Assembly (NCBI RefSeq): GCF_000982825.1
Contig: NZ_CP011047.1
Location: 3,472,001-3,536,000 of the forward strand
DNA length: 64,000 bases
DNA from: Cronobacter sakazakii
GTDB lineage: Bacteria; Pseudomonadota; Gammaproteobacteria; Enterobacterales; Enterobacteriaceae
Direction: 5' to 3'
In this document: piece by piece, positions 7,040 through 16,016 of the stretch
Position numbering within the stretch: the stretch's first letter is position 1
Layout: every line of letters begins with the position of its first letter
Translations under genes and position numbers: made by a program
The notes under the pieces: model-generated
Database searches by the model: none
The model's input: the letters and a program-made list of their open reading frames with translations, nothing else
What the model was told of the DNA's origin: nothing

Positions 7040-9115
7040 ATGTCATACACACCCATGAGCGATCTCGGCCAGCAAGGGCTGTTCGACATCACTCGCACTC
7101 TGATGCGCCAGCCCGATCTCTGCGCGCTGGCGGAGGCGCTGAAATCGCTGCTTAACGCCTCCGGCATGGCGGATCGGGTTAACATTCTGCTGTATCACCC
7201 GAAACATCAGCGTACCTGTTTTTACAGCGTCGACAGCGTCGGCAATGCTGTGACGTATGAAGACGAAACGGTGCTCTCTCACGGCCCGGTGCGTCGGCTG
7301 CTCTCGCGCCCCGAAGTGCTGCACTGCCAGTATGACGAATTCGCCGAGACCTGGCCGCAGCTTGCGGCACTCCCGCTCTACCCGGCCTTTGGCTACTACT
7401 GCCTGGCCCCGCTCGCCGCCGAAGGCCATATTTTCGGCGGCTGCGAGTTTATTCGCGACACGCCCGAAAGCTTTAGCGAAAAAGAGTTTTCCCGGCTGCA
7501 GACGCTGACGCAAATCGTGAGCGTCGCGGCGGAGCAAATCCAGACGCGGCTTGGCAACAGCCAGGATTACGCGCTGCTGTGCCGGGAGCGCGACGACTTT
7601 CGCATTCTGGTCGCCATCACTAACGCGGTGCTCTCCAAACTGCATCTCGACGAGCTGGTGACCGAGATTTCGCATGAGATCCACCGCTATTTCAGCATCG
7701 ACTCCATCAGTATCGTCCTGCCGGCGGCGCGCAAAGGCAAACTGACGATTTACTCCACGCACTATGTCGATGAAGCCGCGCCGCTGCACGATCAGAGCGA
7801 AGTGCAGGAGAAAGGCACCCTCTCGGCGCGCGTGTTCAGCTCGCGCGAAATGCTGCTGGTGAATCTGCACCAGCGCGACGATCTCGCGCCTTACGAACAG
7901 ATGCTGTTTGAGATGTGGGATAACCAGATCCAGACCATCTGCCTGCTGCCGCTGATGTTTGGCGAGAAGATGCTGGGCGTGCTGAAGCTCGCACAGTGCG
8001 AGGAGCATATTTTCACCGCCGCTAATTTAAAACTGCTGCGCCAGATTGCCGAGCGCATCGCGATTGCGGTGGATAACGCGCTGGCGTACCAGGAGATCCA
8101 CCGCCTTAAAGAGCGGCTGGTGGATGAGAACCTGGCGCTGACCGAGCAGATTAACAATGTTCCGGCGGATTTCGGCGAAATCATCGGGCGATCGGATGCG
8201 ATGATGGCCGTGATGAAGCAGGTGGAAATGGTCGCCAAAAGCGACAGTACGGTGCTAATTCTTGGCGAAACCGGCACCGGCAAAGAGCTTATCGCGCGCG
8301 CGATTCATAACCTGAGCGACCGCAACGGGCGGCGCATGGTGAAGATGAACTGCGCGGCGATGCCCGCAGGGCTTCTGGAAAGCGATCTCTTCGGCCATGA
8401 GCGCGGCGCGTTTACCGGCGCCAGCGCCCAGCGCATCGGGCGTTTTGAGCTTGCCGATAAAAGCAGCCTGTTTCTGGATGAAGTGGGCGATATGCCGCTG
8501 GATTTGCAGCCGAAACTGCTGCGCGTGTTGCAGGAGCAGGAGTTTGAGCGGCTCGGCAGCAACAAAGTTATCCAGACCGACGTGCGGCTGATTGCCGCCA
8601 CCAACCGCGATTTACGCCAGATGGTGGCGGACCGCGAGTTCAGAAGCGATCTTTACTACCGCCTGAACGTTTTCCCGATCCATCTGCCGCCGCTGCGCGA
8701 GCGCCCGGAGGATATTCCGCTGCTGGTGAAGGCGTTCACCTTTAAAATCGCGCGCCGTCTGGGGCGCAGCATCGACAGTATTCCCGCCGAAACTCTGCAT
8801 GCTCTGAGCGAGATGGAGTGGCAGGGTAACGTGCGCGAGCTGGAGAACGTGATTGAGCGCGCGGTGCTGTTGACGCGCGGCAATGTGTTGCAGCTCTCGT
8901 TGCCGGAGCTGACGCCGCGTCCGGCGAAAAAACCGGTCGCGCCGCCCGTTGATGTGCGCGACGGTGAAGATGAGGTGGCGCGGATAACGCGGGTTTTGAA
9001 GGAAACCAACGGGGTGATCGCCGGGCCAAAAGGCGCCGCCGCGCGCCTGGGCGTGAAGCGCACAACGCTGCTTTCACGAATGAAGCGGCTGGGAATCGAT
9101 AAGGAAGCGCTGTAA
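7040..9115 (+). CDS. fhlA: Formate hydrogenlyase transcriptional activator FhlA
   Basis: A 691-residue sigma-54 activator that binds formate and turns on hyc and hyp. The N-terminal half carries the effector (GAF-type) region. The AAA+ domain has Walker A GETGTGKE from residue 409 and GAFTGA from 456, the loop contacting sigma-54. A helix-turn-helix sits at about 663-687 (GPKGAAARLG...TLLSRMKRLGI). The start chosen is MSYTPMSDLG, identical to the E. coli N-terminus; an in-frame upstream GTG at 6983 is less likely. The 92-base gap after hypE contains an inverted repeat CCTGTTT/AAACAGG (6950-6980). No receiver domain is present, as expected for this regulator. Confidence 0.97.
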   Translation: MSYTPMSDLGQQGLFDITRTLMRQPDLCALAEALKSLLNASGMADRVNILLYHPKHQRTCFYSVDSVGNAVTYEDETVLSHGPVRRLLSRPEVLHCQYDEFAETWPQLAALPLYPAFGYYCLAPLAAEGHIFGGCEFIRDTPESFSEKEFSRLQTLTQIVSVAAEQIQTRLGNSQDYALLCRERDDFRILVAITNAVLSKLHLDELVTEISHEIHRYFSIDSISIVLPAARKGKLTIYSTHYVDEAAPLHDQSEVQEKGTLSARVFSSREMLLVNLHQRDDLAPYEQMLFEMWDNQIQTICLLPLMFGEKMLGVLKLAQCEEHIFTAANLKLLRQIAERIAIAVDNALAYQEIHRLKERLVDENLALTEQINNVPADFGEIIGRSDAMMAVMKQVEMVAKSDSTVLILGETGTGKELIARAIHNLSDRNGRRMVKMNCAAMPAGLLESDLFGHERGAFTGASAQRIGRFELADKSSLFLDEVGDMPLDLQPKLLRVLQEQEFERLGSNKVIQTDVRLIAATNRDLRQMVADREFRSDLYYRLNVFPIHLPPLRERPEDIPLLVKAFTFKIARRLGRSIDSIPAETLHALSEMEWQGNVRELENVIERAVLLTRGNVLQLSLPELTPRPAKKPVAPPVDVRDGEDEVARITRVLKETNGVIAGPKGAAARLGVKRTTLLSRMKRLGIDKEAL

Positions 9116-9135
9116 GCGTTGCGGTTTTGGGGAGT

Positions 9136-9177
9136 GATTTTTGGCGGGGGATTTTTGGCGGGGGATTTTTGGCGGGT
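9136..9177. repeat. Three tandem copies of a 14-bp unit
   Basis: The unit GATTTTTGGCGGGG is repeated head to tail at 9136-9149, 9150-9163 and 9164-9177; the last copy ends in T instead of G. It runs directly into the first palindromic repeat, which starts with the same GGCGGG. This could arise by slippage. Confidence 0.9.
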
Positions 9178-9220
9178 GCGCTGCGCTTACCCGCCCTACG
9201 ATGACGGTGGGGCTCCTCTT

Positions 9221-9507
9221 GTAGGGTGGGTAAGCGGAGCGCACCCACCGTTTTTTTCACCCGGCCACAAAACGAACGGTAAGGTAATGGTTTTACTCCG
9301 GCTAAAAAAAAAGCGGCCCATCAGGGCCGATTTTCCGCCAGGAGCCGGGATTGCAAAGGGGGCGGCGGCGAGCCCCCTTTGCACGTTCGCGTGATACGTA
9401 CATCCATATAAAGGGAACATTATGGCGAACGGAACGTGTTCACCGCCCTGGTATATATCATCTGAACACCTGCCTGATGGCGGGTGCGCTGCGCTTACCC
9501 GCCCTAC
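9221..9507. repeat. Long inverted repeat, left arm (flanks puu cluster)
   Basis: About 287 bases that match, in reverse complement, the block at 17470-17770 with only scattered differences and one ~14-base variable patch near the inner end. The order from outside to inside is palindromic repeat, TTACCGTT-containing spacer, terminator hairpin, a GC-rich hairpin with AAAGGGGGC/GCCCCCTTT, the word CGAACGGAACGTGTTCACCG, and another palindromic repeat. The two arms enclose the puu genes. No transposase ORF lies in the arm. Confidence 0.9.
9302..9334 (-). terminator. Terminator downstream of puuP (within inverted repeat)
   Basis: On the minus strand the hairpin TCGGCCCTGATGGGCCG is followed by a run of nine T. 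It would stop transcription coming out of puuP. The other repeat arm has the equivalent terminator downstream of puuB. Confidence 0.75.
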
Positions 9508-9616
9508 GGCAATGGTGGTTTTCGTTTACTGGCGGGTGCGCTACGCTTACCCGCCCTACGCTAACGGCGGCTTTCGTTTGCTGGCGGGTGCGCTGCGCTT
9601 ACCCGCCCTACACGAA

Positions 9617-10978
9617 TCACTCACCCTTAAACATCGGCGGCGGGCGGCGGAAACGGCGCGTCAGCCACGTCAGATACATCAGCCCCAGCGCGGCCCAGAT
9701 AAGCCCCATCGTCAGCGAACTCTTCTCCAGATTCAGCCACAGCACCGCAACCGTCAGCGCGCCCACCAGCGGAAGGATCAGATAATTAATCCGGTCCTTC
9801 CAGCCTTTATTGCGCCCTTCCCGCAGGAAAAAGTGATTCACCACCGAAAGGTTCACAAACGTAAACGCCACCAGCGCGCCGAAGTTAATCAGCGCCGTCG
9901 CAGTCACCAGGTCAAAAGAAAGCGCGCTCAGCGCCACGACGCCCACCAGAATCACGTTCAGCGCGGGCGTGCGCCATTTCGGGTGCACATAGCCAAAGAC
10001 CTTTTCCGGGAAGACGTTATCGCGGCCCATCACATACAGCAGGCGCGACACGCTGGCGTGCGACGCAAGACCAGACGCCAGCGTGTTCACAAACGTACAG
10101 CACAGGAAAACCGACTGGAACAGCTTGCCGCCCACGTAAAGCGCGATTTCCGGCAGCGCCGCGTCCGGCTCTTTAAAGCGTCCCATCGTCGGGAAAAAGA
10201 GCTGAATAAAAAACGAGGCCGCGATGAAAATCACGCCGCCGTAAAGTGCTGTCAGAAAAATCGCCCGCGGAATGGTTTTGCCCGCATCCGGCGTCTCTTC
10301 TGAAAGCGTCGTTACCGCGTCGAATCCGAGAAACGAAAAACAGACGATGGTCGCTCCGGTGATAATCGGCAACAGCTGCGCGTTTTCACTGACAAACGGC
10401 TGTACCGACCAGATGGTGCCCGTCCCCTCGCCCTTATGCAGACCGTGGATCACCAGGAAAATAAACACCACGATGATCGCCACCTGCACCGTCACAAACA
10501 GCGTGTTGAAATTCGCCACCAGATTGACGCTTTTCAGGTTCGCGAGCGTCATGATGCCCACGTAAAGCACCACCCAGATCCACTGCGGCACGTCGGGGAA
10601 CATCGCGGAGAGATAGAGCTTCGCCAGCAGCACGTTGATCATCGGCAGGAACAGATAATCGAGCAGCGACGACCAGCCCACCAGAAACCCGACGTGCGGG
10701 TTAATCGCCTGCTGGGCGTAGGTATAGGCGGAGCCTGCCGTCGGAAAGCGCTTGACCAGTTTGCCGTAACTGATGGCGGTAAACAGCACGCCCGCCAGCG
10801 CCAGCAAATAAGAGGCCGGCACGTGGCCGTTACTGATACCGGATACAATGCCGAAGGTGTCGAACACGGTCATAGGGGTCAGATAGGCCAGGCCCATCAT
10901 CACCACCTGCCAGAGTTTGAGCGATTTGCGCAGCTGCGGACGCGCCGCGGCAACGTTGAGATCGTAGTTAATCGCCAT
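9617..10978 (-). CDS. puuP: Putrescine importer PuuP
   Basis: A 453-residue amino acid-polyamine-organocation (APC) family permease with about 12 membrane segments; E. coli PuuP has 461 residues and nearly the same sequence, for example LWQVVMMGLAYLTPMTVFDT and SFLGFDAVTTLSEETPDA. It takes up putrescine as carbon or nitrogen source across the inner membrane. A strong ribosome site (AAAGGGGGG) precedes the ATG at 10978. It lies 392 bases downstream of puuA on the same strand. The C-terminus is slightly shorter than in E. coli. Confidence 0.96.
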   Translation of the reverse strand: MAINYDLNVAAARPQLRKSLKLWQVVMMGLAYLTPMTVFDTFGIVSGISNGHVPASYLLALAGVLFTAISYGKLVKRFPTAGSAYTYAQQAINPHVGFLVGWSSLLDYLFLPMINVLLAKLYLSAMFPDVPQWIWVVLYVGIMTLANLKSVNLVANFNTLFVTVQVAIIVVFIFLVIHGLHKGEGTGTIWSVQPFVSENAQLLPIITGATIVCFSFLGFDAVTTLSEETPDAGKTIPRAIFLTALYGGVIFIAASFFIQLFFPTMGRFKEPDAALPEIALYVGGKLFQSVFLCCTFVNTLASGLASHASVSRLLYVMGRDNVFPEKVFGYVHPKWRTPALNVILVGVVALSALSFDLVTATALINFGALVAFTFVNLSVVNHFFLREGRNKGWKDRINYLILPLVGALTVAVLWLNLEKSSLTMGLIWAALGLMYLTWLTRRFRRPPPMFKGE

Positions 10979-11370
10979 CGCGCGTCCCCCCTTTCGTCTC
11001 TGTGATTCGTCGCGAAACAGAGGCCGGAGGGAGTCGTCGTGACGCGCGCTGAAAACGCGGATGAAGCAATGCCTCGGGCGCGGGCCCGTAGTTACTGCGG
11101 CTCAGGCGGGTGCCCGCGCGCAGCGGACAGACATAAAGTGGCACCATCTCAATATCCTCGTAACGTATCCTGAACGTCGTCTGTAAACCGCTGTCGCGCG
11201 CTAATCCTTCACGCGACACCGGAAAAGCCGGCGCAACAGGCCCGGCGAGCTTTTGCCGCGGCCTTCTGTGGCGCGGCATGGTGCGTACTGAATCCGCTTT
11301 GGGTATTAACAACCTGTAGCCTGGATAACGCCCGCCTGCCATAAAAGCGGGGAAAGTTTCAGGCCAGCCG
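10979..11370 (-). other. Spacer between puuA and puuP
   Basis: The gap has no convincing gene. A reading frame spans most of it on the minus strand (11342 to 10968), but it lacks a ribosome site, has arginine-rich low-similarity content and overlaps the puuP start. A weak GC-rich hairpin with flanking A and T runs lies at about 11223-11254 and might partly terminate transcription after puuA. I see no clear second promoter for puuP. Confidence 0.4.
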
Positions 11371-12789
11371 TCAGGCGTTTTTCAGCATCCACTCAATTTC
11401 CGTTTCGGTGATGAGCCGCTCAAACTGGATAAGCTCGTCGTTCTTGCAGGCGTGAAACACCTCGCAAAAACGCGCGCCCAGCCGCTCGCGCATCGCCGGA
11501 TGAACCTGGAATTCATACAGGGCGTCGCTCTGGCGGATAGGAAACGGCGCTCCTTCCTGCTCCAGACCGTTGCCTTCCACCGCCTCTGGCAGCGGCAAGT
11601 CGTTTTCCAGGCCGTGCACTATACCTGCAAGTACCGCAGACATCACGAGATAAGGGTTCGCATCCGCGCCCGCCACGCGATATTCCACGCGGTGGCTGTC
11701 GCGATCGCCGCAGGGAATGCGCAGCGCGACGGTGCGGTTGTTGTGGCCCCACGAGGCCTGAGTCGGGACATACATTCCCGGCTGGAAACGGCGGTAGGAG
11801 TTAACGTTTGGCGCAAGCAGCGCCATTGAGGCGGGCATCATGTCGATCATCCCGGCGAGCGCCTGCTTAAGCAGCGCGGAATCGTCACCGTCGGGGAGCG
11901 CCAGCACATTCTGCCCATTATCATCAACGATGCTGATATGAATGTGCATTCCGCTACCGGCGTGCTCTTCATAGGGTTTAGCCATAAAGGTGGCCTGCAT
12001 GCCGTGTTTTTCGGCCACCAGCCGCACGAGGCGCTTGAGCGCCAGCGCGTGATCGCACGCCTGTAAGACGTTATCGGTGTGATGCAGGTTAATTTCAAAC
12101 TGGCCCGGCGAGGCTTCCGCCACCGCGCCGTCGGCAGGGATCTGCTGCATACGCGCCAGCTCGTCGATATCGCTTAACACATCAGCGAAGCGATCAAGAT
12201 TATCGACTGAATAGACCTGGCTTTGCGTGTTGCGATCCTGAGTGCCGGGCGCGCACGGCGGCTGGAGATAGCCTTCGGCGTCACGCTGGCGGTCAATGAG
12301 ATAGAACTCCAGCTCTACCGCTACCACGGGGTGCAGACCGCGCTGGCGCAGCTGCTGCCAGAGCCGGTTCAGCACGTTGCGCGGCTCAACGTCAAAGGGA
12401 GTACCATCTTCATCCTGCATGGTGAGCAGGAGCTGCCCGAGATACTCCGGGTCAGTGGCCGACGGCACCAGGCTTCCCAGTACCGGCACGCAGCGGCGGT
12501 CCGGCTCGCCGAGATCCTGCCCTAACCCCGCCTCTTCCACCACATTGCCCAGAATATCCATCGCAAAAACCGAAGCCGGGAAATAACAGCCTTTCTCGAC
12601 TTTTAAAAGACCCGCCACAGGGATGCGTTTGCCGCGAAAACAGCCGTTGAGATCCGTCAGCATTACGTCGACATACTCGGTCAACGGGTAACGCTCAAGA
12701 TAGGCATTCACTTCGCGGGCAAACGCACTGGTTCGCCTCTCTTCACTGTGATGCACAAAGTTTTCTACTTCCACGATATTGGTTTCCAT
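11371..12789 (-). CDS. puuA: Gamma-glutamylputrescine synthetase PuuA
   Basis: A 472-residue glutamine synthetase family ligase, the same length as E. coli PuuA. It joins glutamate to putrescine using ATP, the first step of the Puu pathway. Family signatures include the catalytic region VAVELEFYLIDRQRDAEGYL, the metal and ATP ligands in EASPGQFEINL and HIHIS, and the ending ITETEIEWMLKNA, shared with E. coli. It is transcribed away from puuD across a 211-base regulatory gap. Confidence 0.97.
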   Translation of the reverse strand: METNIVEVENFVHHSEERRTSAFAREVNAYLERYPLTEYVDVMLTDLNGCFRGKRIPVAGLLKVEKGCYFPASVFAMDILGNVVEEAGLGQDLGEPDRRCVPVLGSLVPSATDPEYLGQLLLTMQDEDGTPFDVEPRNVLNRLWQQLRQRGLHPVVAVELEFYLIDRQRDAEGYLQPPCAPGTQDRNTQSQVYSVDNLDRFADVLSDIDELARMQQIPADGAVAEASPGQFEINLHHTDNVLQACDHALALKRLVRLVAEKHGMQATFMAKPYEEHAGSGMHIHISIVDDNGQNVLALPDGDDSALLKQALAGMIDMMPASMALLAPNVNSYRRFQPGMYVPTQASWGHNNRTVALRIPCGDRDSHRVEYRVAGADANPYLVMSAVLAGIVHGLENDLPLPEAVEGNGLEQEGAPFPIRQSDALYEFQVHPAMRERLGARFCEVFHACKNDELIQFERLITETEIEWMLKNA

Positions 12790-12899
12790 GATTCACCGCC
12801 GTTGTTGCAGATGCCGGTCCCGCAATCAGACCGTTCGATATAATTTCCACTTTTAGAATCTAGATGCAACAGAAATGTTTTTCAAATGTTAAATCTCGT

Positions 12900-12944
12900 T
12901 TGAATTTTGGTTACAACGCTGCTAGATTGAGAAAATATTGAACA
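12900..12944 (+). promoter_or_regulatory. puuD promoter with candidate PuuR operator
   Basis: A promoter-like pair, TTGAAT (12900-12905) and TAGATT (12924-12929) with an 18-base spacer, is followed directly by AAAATATTGAACA at 12932-12944. The latter resembles the PuuR recognition sequence known from E. coli (AAAATATAATGAACA), with a two-base contraction. Binding here would block puuDRCB. The site for puuA in the same gap was not resolved. Confidence 0.45.
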
Positions 12945-13000
12945 GAAGGCGGTGCAAACGTAGCGTTTGTGCAGAATTTAGACCAGCGCGAGAGGACAGC

Positions 13001-13768
13001 ATGGGCATTATATTTAACAGGCCGATGATAGGCGTCGTGATGTGCAGAAACAGTATCAAGGGGCACCCAAGCCAGACGTTACAAGAGAAGTACATTAACG
13101 CCGTGCTGAACGCTGGCGGCTTGCCGGTGCCCCTGCCTCATATCGTCGCTGAGTCTGTTCTTCTCGATCAGCTACTCGCTGAACTTGACGGCATTATGCT
13201 GCCGGGCAGCCCCAGCAACGTTCAGCCGCACCTGTATGGTGAAAACGGCGATGAGCCTGCCGCCGATCCCGGGCGGGACACTCTGAGCATCGCGCTGATA
13301 GAGCGCGCGCTGGAAAGGCGCATTCCCCTTTTCGCCATCTGTCGCGGGCTTCAGGAACTGGTTGTCGCCACCGGGGGGACGCTGTATCGTCGGCTGTTTG
13401 ACGAGCCGGAACTGCTGGAACACCGCGAAGATCCTGAACTGCCGCTGGACCAGCAGTACGCGCCCTCTCACGAGGTGCAGGTAGTGCCGGGAGGGCTTCT
13501 TGGCAAACTGATACCGGGCTGCAACACGTTTTGGGTAAATTCGCTGCATGGCCAGGGCGCCCGCACGCTGGGCGCGCGGCTGCGTGTGGAAGCGCGCTCG
13601 CCGGATGGCCTTGTGGAAGCCGCAAGCGTTATCGATCACCCGTTTGCACTGGGGGTGCAGTGGCACCCGGAATGGAACAGCAGCGAGTACGCACTCTCGC
13701 GGCTGTTGTTTGAAGGTTTTATTACCGCCTGTCGGGGGTTTCGGGCCGAGAAGCCCCGACCCGCCTGA
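13001..13768 (+). CDS. puuD: Gamma-glutamyl-GABA hydrolase PuuD
   Basis: A 255-residue class I glutamine amidotransferase-like hydrolase that releases GABA from gamma-glutamyl-GABA in the last step before GABA use. The nucleophile is C114 in FAICRG, and the catalytic His222-x-Glu is in VQWHPEW. ATG at 13001 is chosen because GAGAGGA is well placed upstream and the peptide then aligns with E. coli (IGVVMCRN). An earlier in-frame codon at 12938 would lie inside the operator. puuR follows after 24 bases. Confidence 0.96.
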   Translation: MGIIFNRPMIGVVMCRNSIKGHPSQTLQEKYINAVLNAGGLPVPLPHIVAESVLLDQLLAELDGIMLPGSPSNVQPHLYGENGDEPAADPGRDTLSIALIERALERRIPLFAICRGLQELVVATGGTLYRRLFDEPELLEHREDPELPLDQQYAPSHEVQVVPGGLLGKLIPGCNTFWVNSLHGQGARTLGARLRVEARSPDGLVEAASVIDHPFALGVQWHPEWNSSEYALSRLLFEGFITACRGFRAEKPRPA

Positions 13769-13792
13769 CGTTACTATGAAGGAAGAGACTCT

Positions 13793-14350
13793 ATGAGCGA
13801 TGTCACCCTGGCGCCGGGGAAGCGTTTAGCGCAGATCCGCCAGCAACTGGGTTTGTCGCAGCGCCGCGTCGCTGAACTTTCCGGGCTTACGCACAGCGCT
13901 ATCAGCACCATTGAACAGGACAAAGTGAGTCCGGCCATCAGCACGCTGCAAAAGCTGCTGAAGGTGTACGGGCTCTCGCTGTCGGAATTTTTTGCCGAAC
14001 CAGAAAAACCGGACGAACCGCAGGTGGTCATCAATCAGGAAGATTTGATTGAGATAGGCAGCCAGGGCGTCTCGATGAAGCTGATTCATAACGGGAATCC
14101 GCATCGCACGCTGGCGATGCTGTTTGAAACGTACCAGCCCGGCACCACGACCGGGGAGAGGATCAAACACCAGGGTGAAGAGATTGGCACCCTGCTGGAA
14201 GGGGAAATCGTGCTGACCGTTAACGGCCAGACGTTCCACCTGACCGCAGGCCAGAGCTATGCCATCAATACCGGCATACCTCACAGCTTCAGCAATACCT
14301 CGGCCGGGATCTGTCGCATCATCAGCGCGCACACGCCCACTACCTTCTGA
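13793..14350 (+). CDS. puuR: Puu operon repressor PuuR
   Basis: A 185-residue XRE-type regulator with an N-terminal helix-turn-helix (about residues 10-65, including LSQRRVAELSGLTHSAISTI) and a C-terminal cupin domain (residues ~105-185) that senses putrescine. Length and ending SAHTPTTF equal those of E. coli PuuR. It represses puuAP and puuDRCB and is relieved by putrescine. It sits between puuD and puuC as in E. coli, with a 166-base spacer before puuC. Confidence 0.97.
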   Translation: MSDVTLAPGKRLAQIRQQLGLSQRRVAELSGLTHSAISTIEQDKVSPAISTLQKLLKVYGLSLSEFFAEPEKPDEPQVVINQEDLIEIGSQGVSMKLIHNGNPHRTLAMLFETYQPGTTTGERIKHQGEEIGTLLEGEIVLTVNGQTFHLTAGQSYAINTGIPHSFSNTSAGICRIISAHTPTTF

Positions 14351-14516
14351 TAACCGTTCAGCGCGTTCGGTTGGAAGAAGACGCCGGGCGCGCCTGACAC
14401 GGGCCGCATCTGACCTGAGCTAAACGGGCTTTTTTCGCCTGCGGGCTTCTGCGTCAAAAATTCAGGCGGAACCGCCGCCTTACACGCGCTAACCCTTTGT
14501 AATCACAGGAGAGGCT

Positions 14517-16016
14517 ATGGAATTTCACGATTTAACCTACTGGCAGAATAAGGCGGCGCGGCTGACTATCGAAGGCCGGCTATTTTATCAGGGCGACTAC
14601 CGGGCGGCTGCCAGCGGCGACACTTTTAGCGTACTCAACCCGGCCACCGGCGAGCCACTTGCCGAAGTGGCGCGCGGGGCGAAGCGCGACGTGGACGCCG
14701 CGGTGGCGAGCGCCCGTGCGGTGTTCGAGCGCGGCGACTGGTCGCAGGCGGCACCCGCTGCGCGCAAAGCGGTGCTCATGCGCCTGGCCGCGCTAATGGA
14801 GCAGCATCACGAGGAGCTGGCGCTGCTGGAGTCGCTCGACACCGGCAAACCGATTCGCCATAGCCTGCGTGATGATATTCCAGGTGCGGCCCGCGCGCTG
14901 CGCTGGTACGCCGAAGCGGTCGATAAACTCTATGGCGAGGTGGCGCCCACCGATAACGCGTCGCTTGCGATGATCGTGCGCGAGCCGGTCGGCGTGGTGG
15001 CGGCCGTGGTGCCCTGGAATTTCCCGCTGCTGCTCGCCTGCTGGAAGCTTGGCCCGGCGCTTGCCGCCGGTAACAGCGTGGTGCTCAAACCCTCTGAGAA
15101 ATCGCCGCTCTCGGCGCTGCGCCTTGCGGGGCTGGCGCGTGAAGCGGGGCTGCCGGATGGCGTGCTGAACGTAATACCGGGCTTCGGCCACGAGGCGGGC
15201 CAGGCGCTCTCGCTGCACCCGGATGTGGACGTGATGACCTTTACCGGCTCCACCCGCACCGGCAAACAGCTCCTTAAAGACGCGGGCGAATCGAACATGA
15301 AGCGCGTCTGGCTCGAAGCGGGCGGCAAGAGCGCCAATATCGTTTTCGCCGATTGCCCGGATCTCGACCAGGCCGCGGCGTCGGCTGCCGCCGGGATTTT
15401 CTATAACCAGGGCCAGGTCTGCATCGCCGGTACGCGCCTGCTGGTGGAAGCCTCCATTAAAGACGCGTTTCTGGCGCGCGTGAAAGCGCATGCGCAGAGC
15501 TTTACGCCAGGCGATCCGCTCGACCCGCAGACCACCATGGGCACGCTGATCGATGACGATCACGCCGCCAGCGTGCGCCGCTATATTGAGCTTGGCCAGG
15601 CGCAGGGCGCGACGCTGTGGCTCGATGGCCGCGCGCAGACGCACCCGGCCTGCATTGGCCCGACGATTTTTACCGACGTGGATAACCAGATGCGCGTCGC
15701 CCGCGAGGAGATTTTCGGCCCGGTGCTGGCGGTCACGACCTTTACCGGCGAAGAGGAAGCGCTGCGGCTCGCCAACGACAGCGACTACGGGCTCGGTGCC
15801 GCCGTCTGGACCCGCTCGCTCTCACGCGCCCATCGTATGGCCCGACGTTTGAAGGCGGGTTCCGTCTTTATCAATAACTATAACGACGGCGATATGACCG
15901 TACCGTTCGGCGGCTATAAGCAGAGCGGCAACGGGAGCGATAAATCGCTGCACGCGCTGGAAAAATTCACCGAACTGAAAACCATCTGGATGAGCCTGGA
16001 GCACAATCATGACTGA
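14517..16016 (+). CDS. puuC: Gamma-glutamyl-gamma-aminobutyraldehyde dehydrogenase PuuC
   Basis: A 499-residue NAD(P)-dependent aldehyde dehydrogenase. Catalytic Cys302 is in NQGQVCIAG and general base Glu267 in LEAGGKS; the cofactor motif FTGSTRTGK precedes them. It oxidises gamma-glutamyl-gamma-aminobutyraldehyde made by PuuB. A GGAGAGG ribosome site precedes the ATG. Its last 8 bases overlap puuB, indicating coupled translation. E. coli PuuC has 495 residues with the same ending region (ALEKFTELKTIW). Confidence 0.96.
   Translation: MEFHDLTYWQNKAARLTIEGRLFYQGDYRAAASGDTFSVLNPATGEPLAEVARGAKRDVDAAVASARAVFERGDWSQAAPAARKAVLMRLAALMEQHHEELALLESLDTGKPIRHSLRDDIPGAARALRWYAEAVDKLYGEVAPTDNASLAMIVREPVGVVAAVVPWNFPLLLACWKLGPALAAGNSVVLKPSEKSPLSALRLAGLAREAGLPDGVLNVIPGFGHEAGQALSLHPDVDVMTFTGSTRTGKQLLKDAGESNMKRVWLEAGGKSANIVFADCPDLDQAAASAAAGIFYNQGQVCIAGTRLLVEASIKDAFLARVKAHAQSFTPGDPLDPQTTMGTLIDDDHAASVRRYIELGQAQGATLWLDGRAQTHPACIGPTIFTDVDNQMRVAREEIFGPVLAVTTFTGEEEALRLANDSDYGLGAAVWTRSLSRAHRMARRLKAGSVFINNYNDGDMTVPFGGYKQSGNGSDKSLHALEKFTELKTIWMSLEHNHD

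Larger units (their letters stand above)
9116..9616. repeat. Repeat-rich gap between fhlA and puuP
   Basis: No gene is supported in this 501-base gap. It holds a 14-bp tandem repeat (9136-9177), five copies of a ~29-bp palindromic repeat (GGCGGGTGCGCTGCGCTTAC followed by CCGCCC), and most of one arm of a long inverted repeat. The palindrome copies are at 9171-9200, 9221-9249 (opposite orientation), 9479-9507, 9531-9560 and 9583-9611. fhlA and puuP converge here, so the region is an intergenic 3' spacer for both. Confidence 0.85.

Noticed and set aside
9116..9616. CRISPR array
   Set aside because: Repeats are palindromic, irregularly spaced and in mixed orientation; spacers are of unequal length and no cas genes are near.
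10968..11342. Minus-strand frame of 124 codons between puuA and puuP
   Set aside because: No ribosome site, no recognisable sequence, overlaps the puuP start; likely a chance frame in GC-rich DNA.
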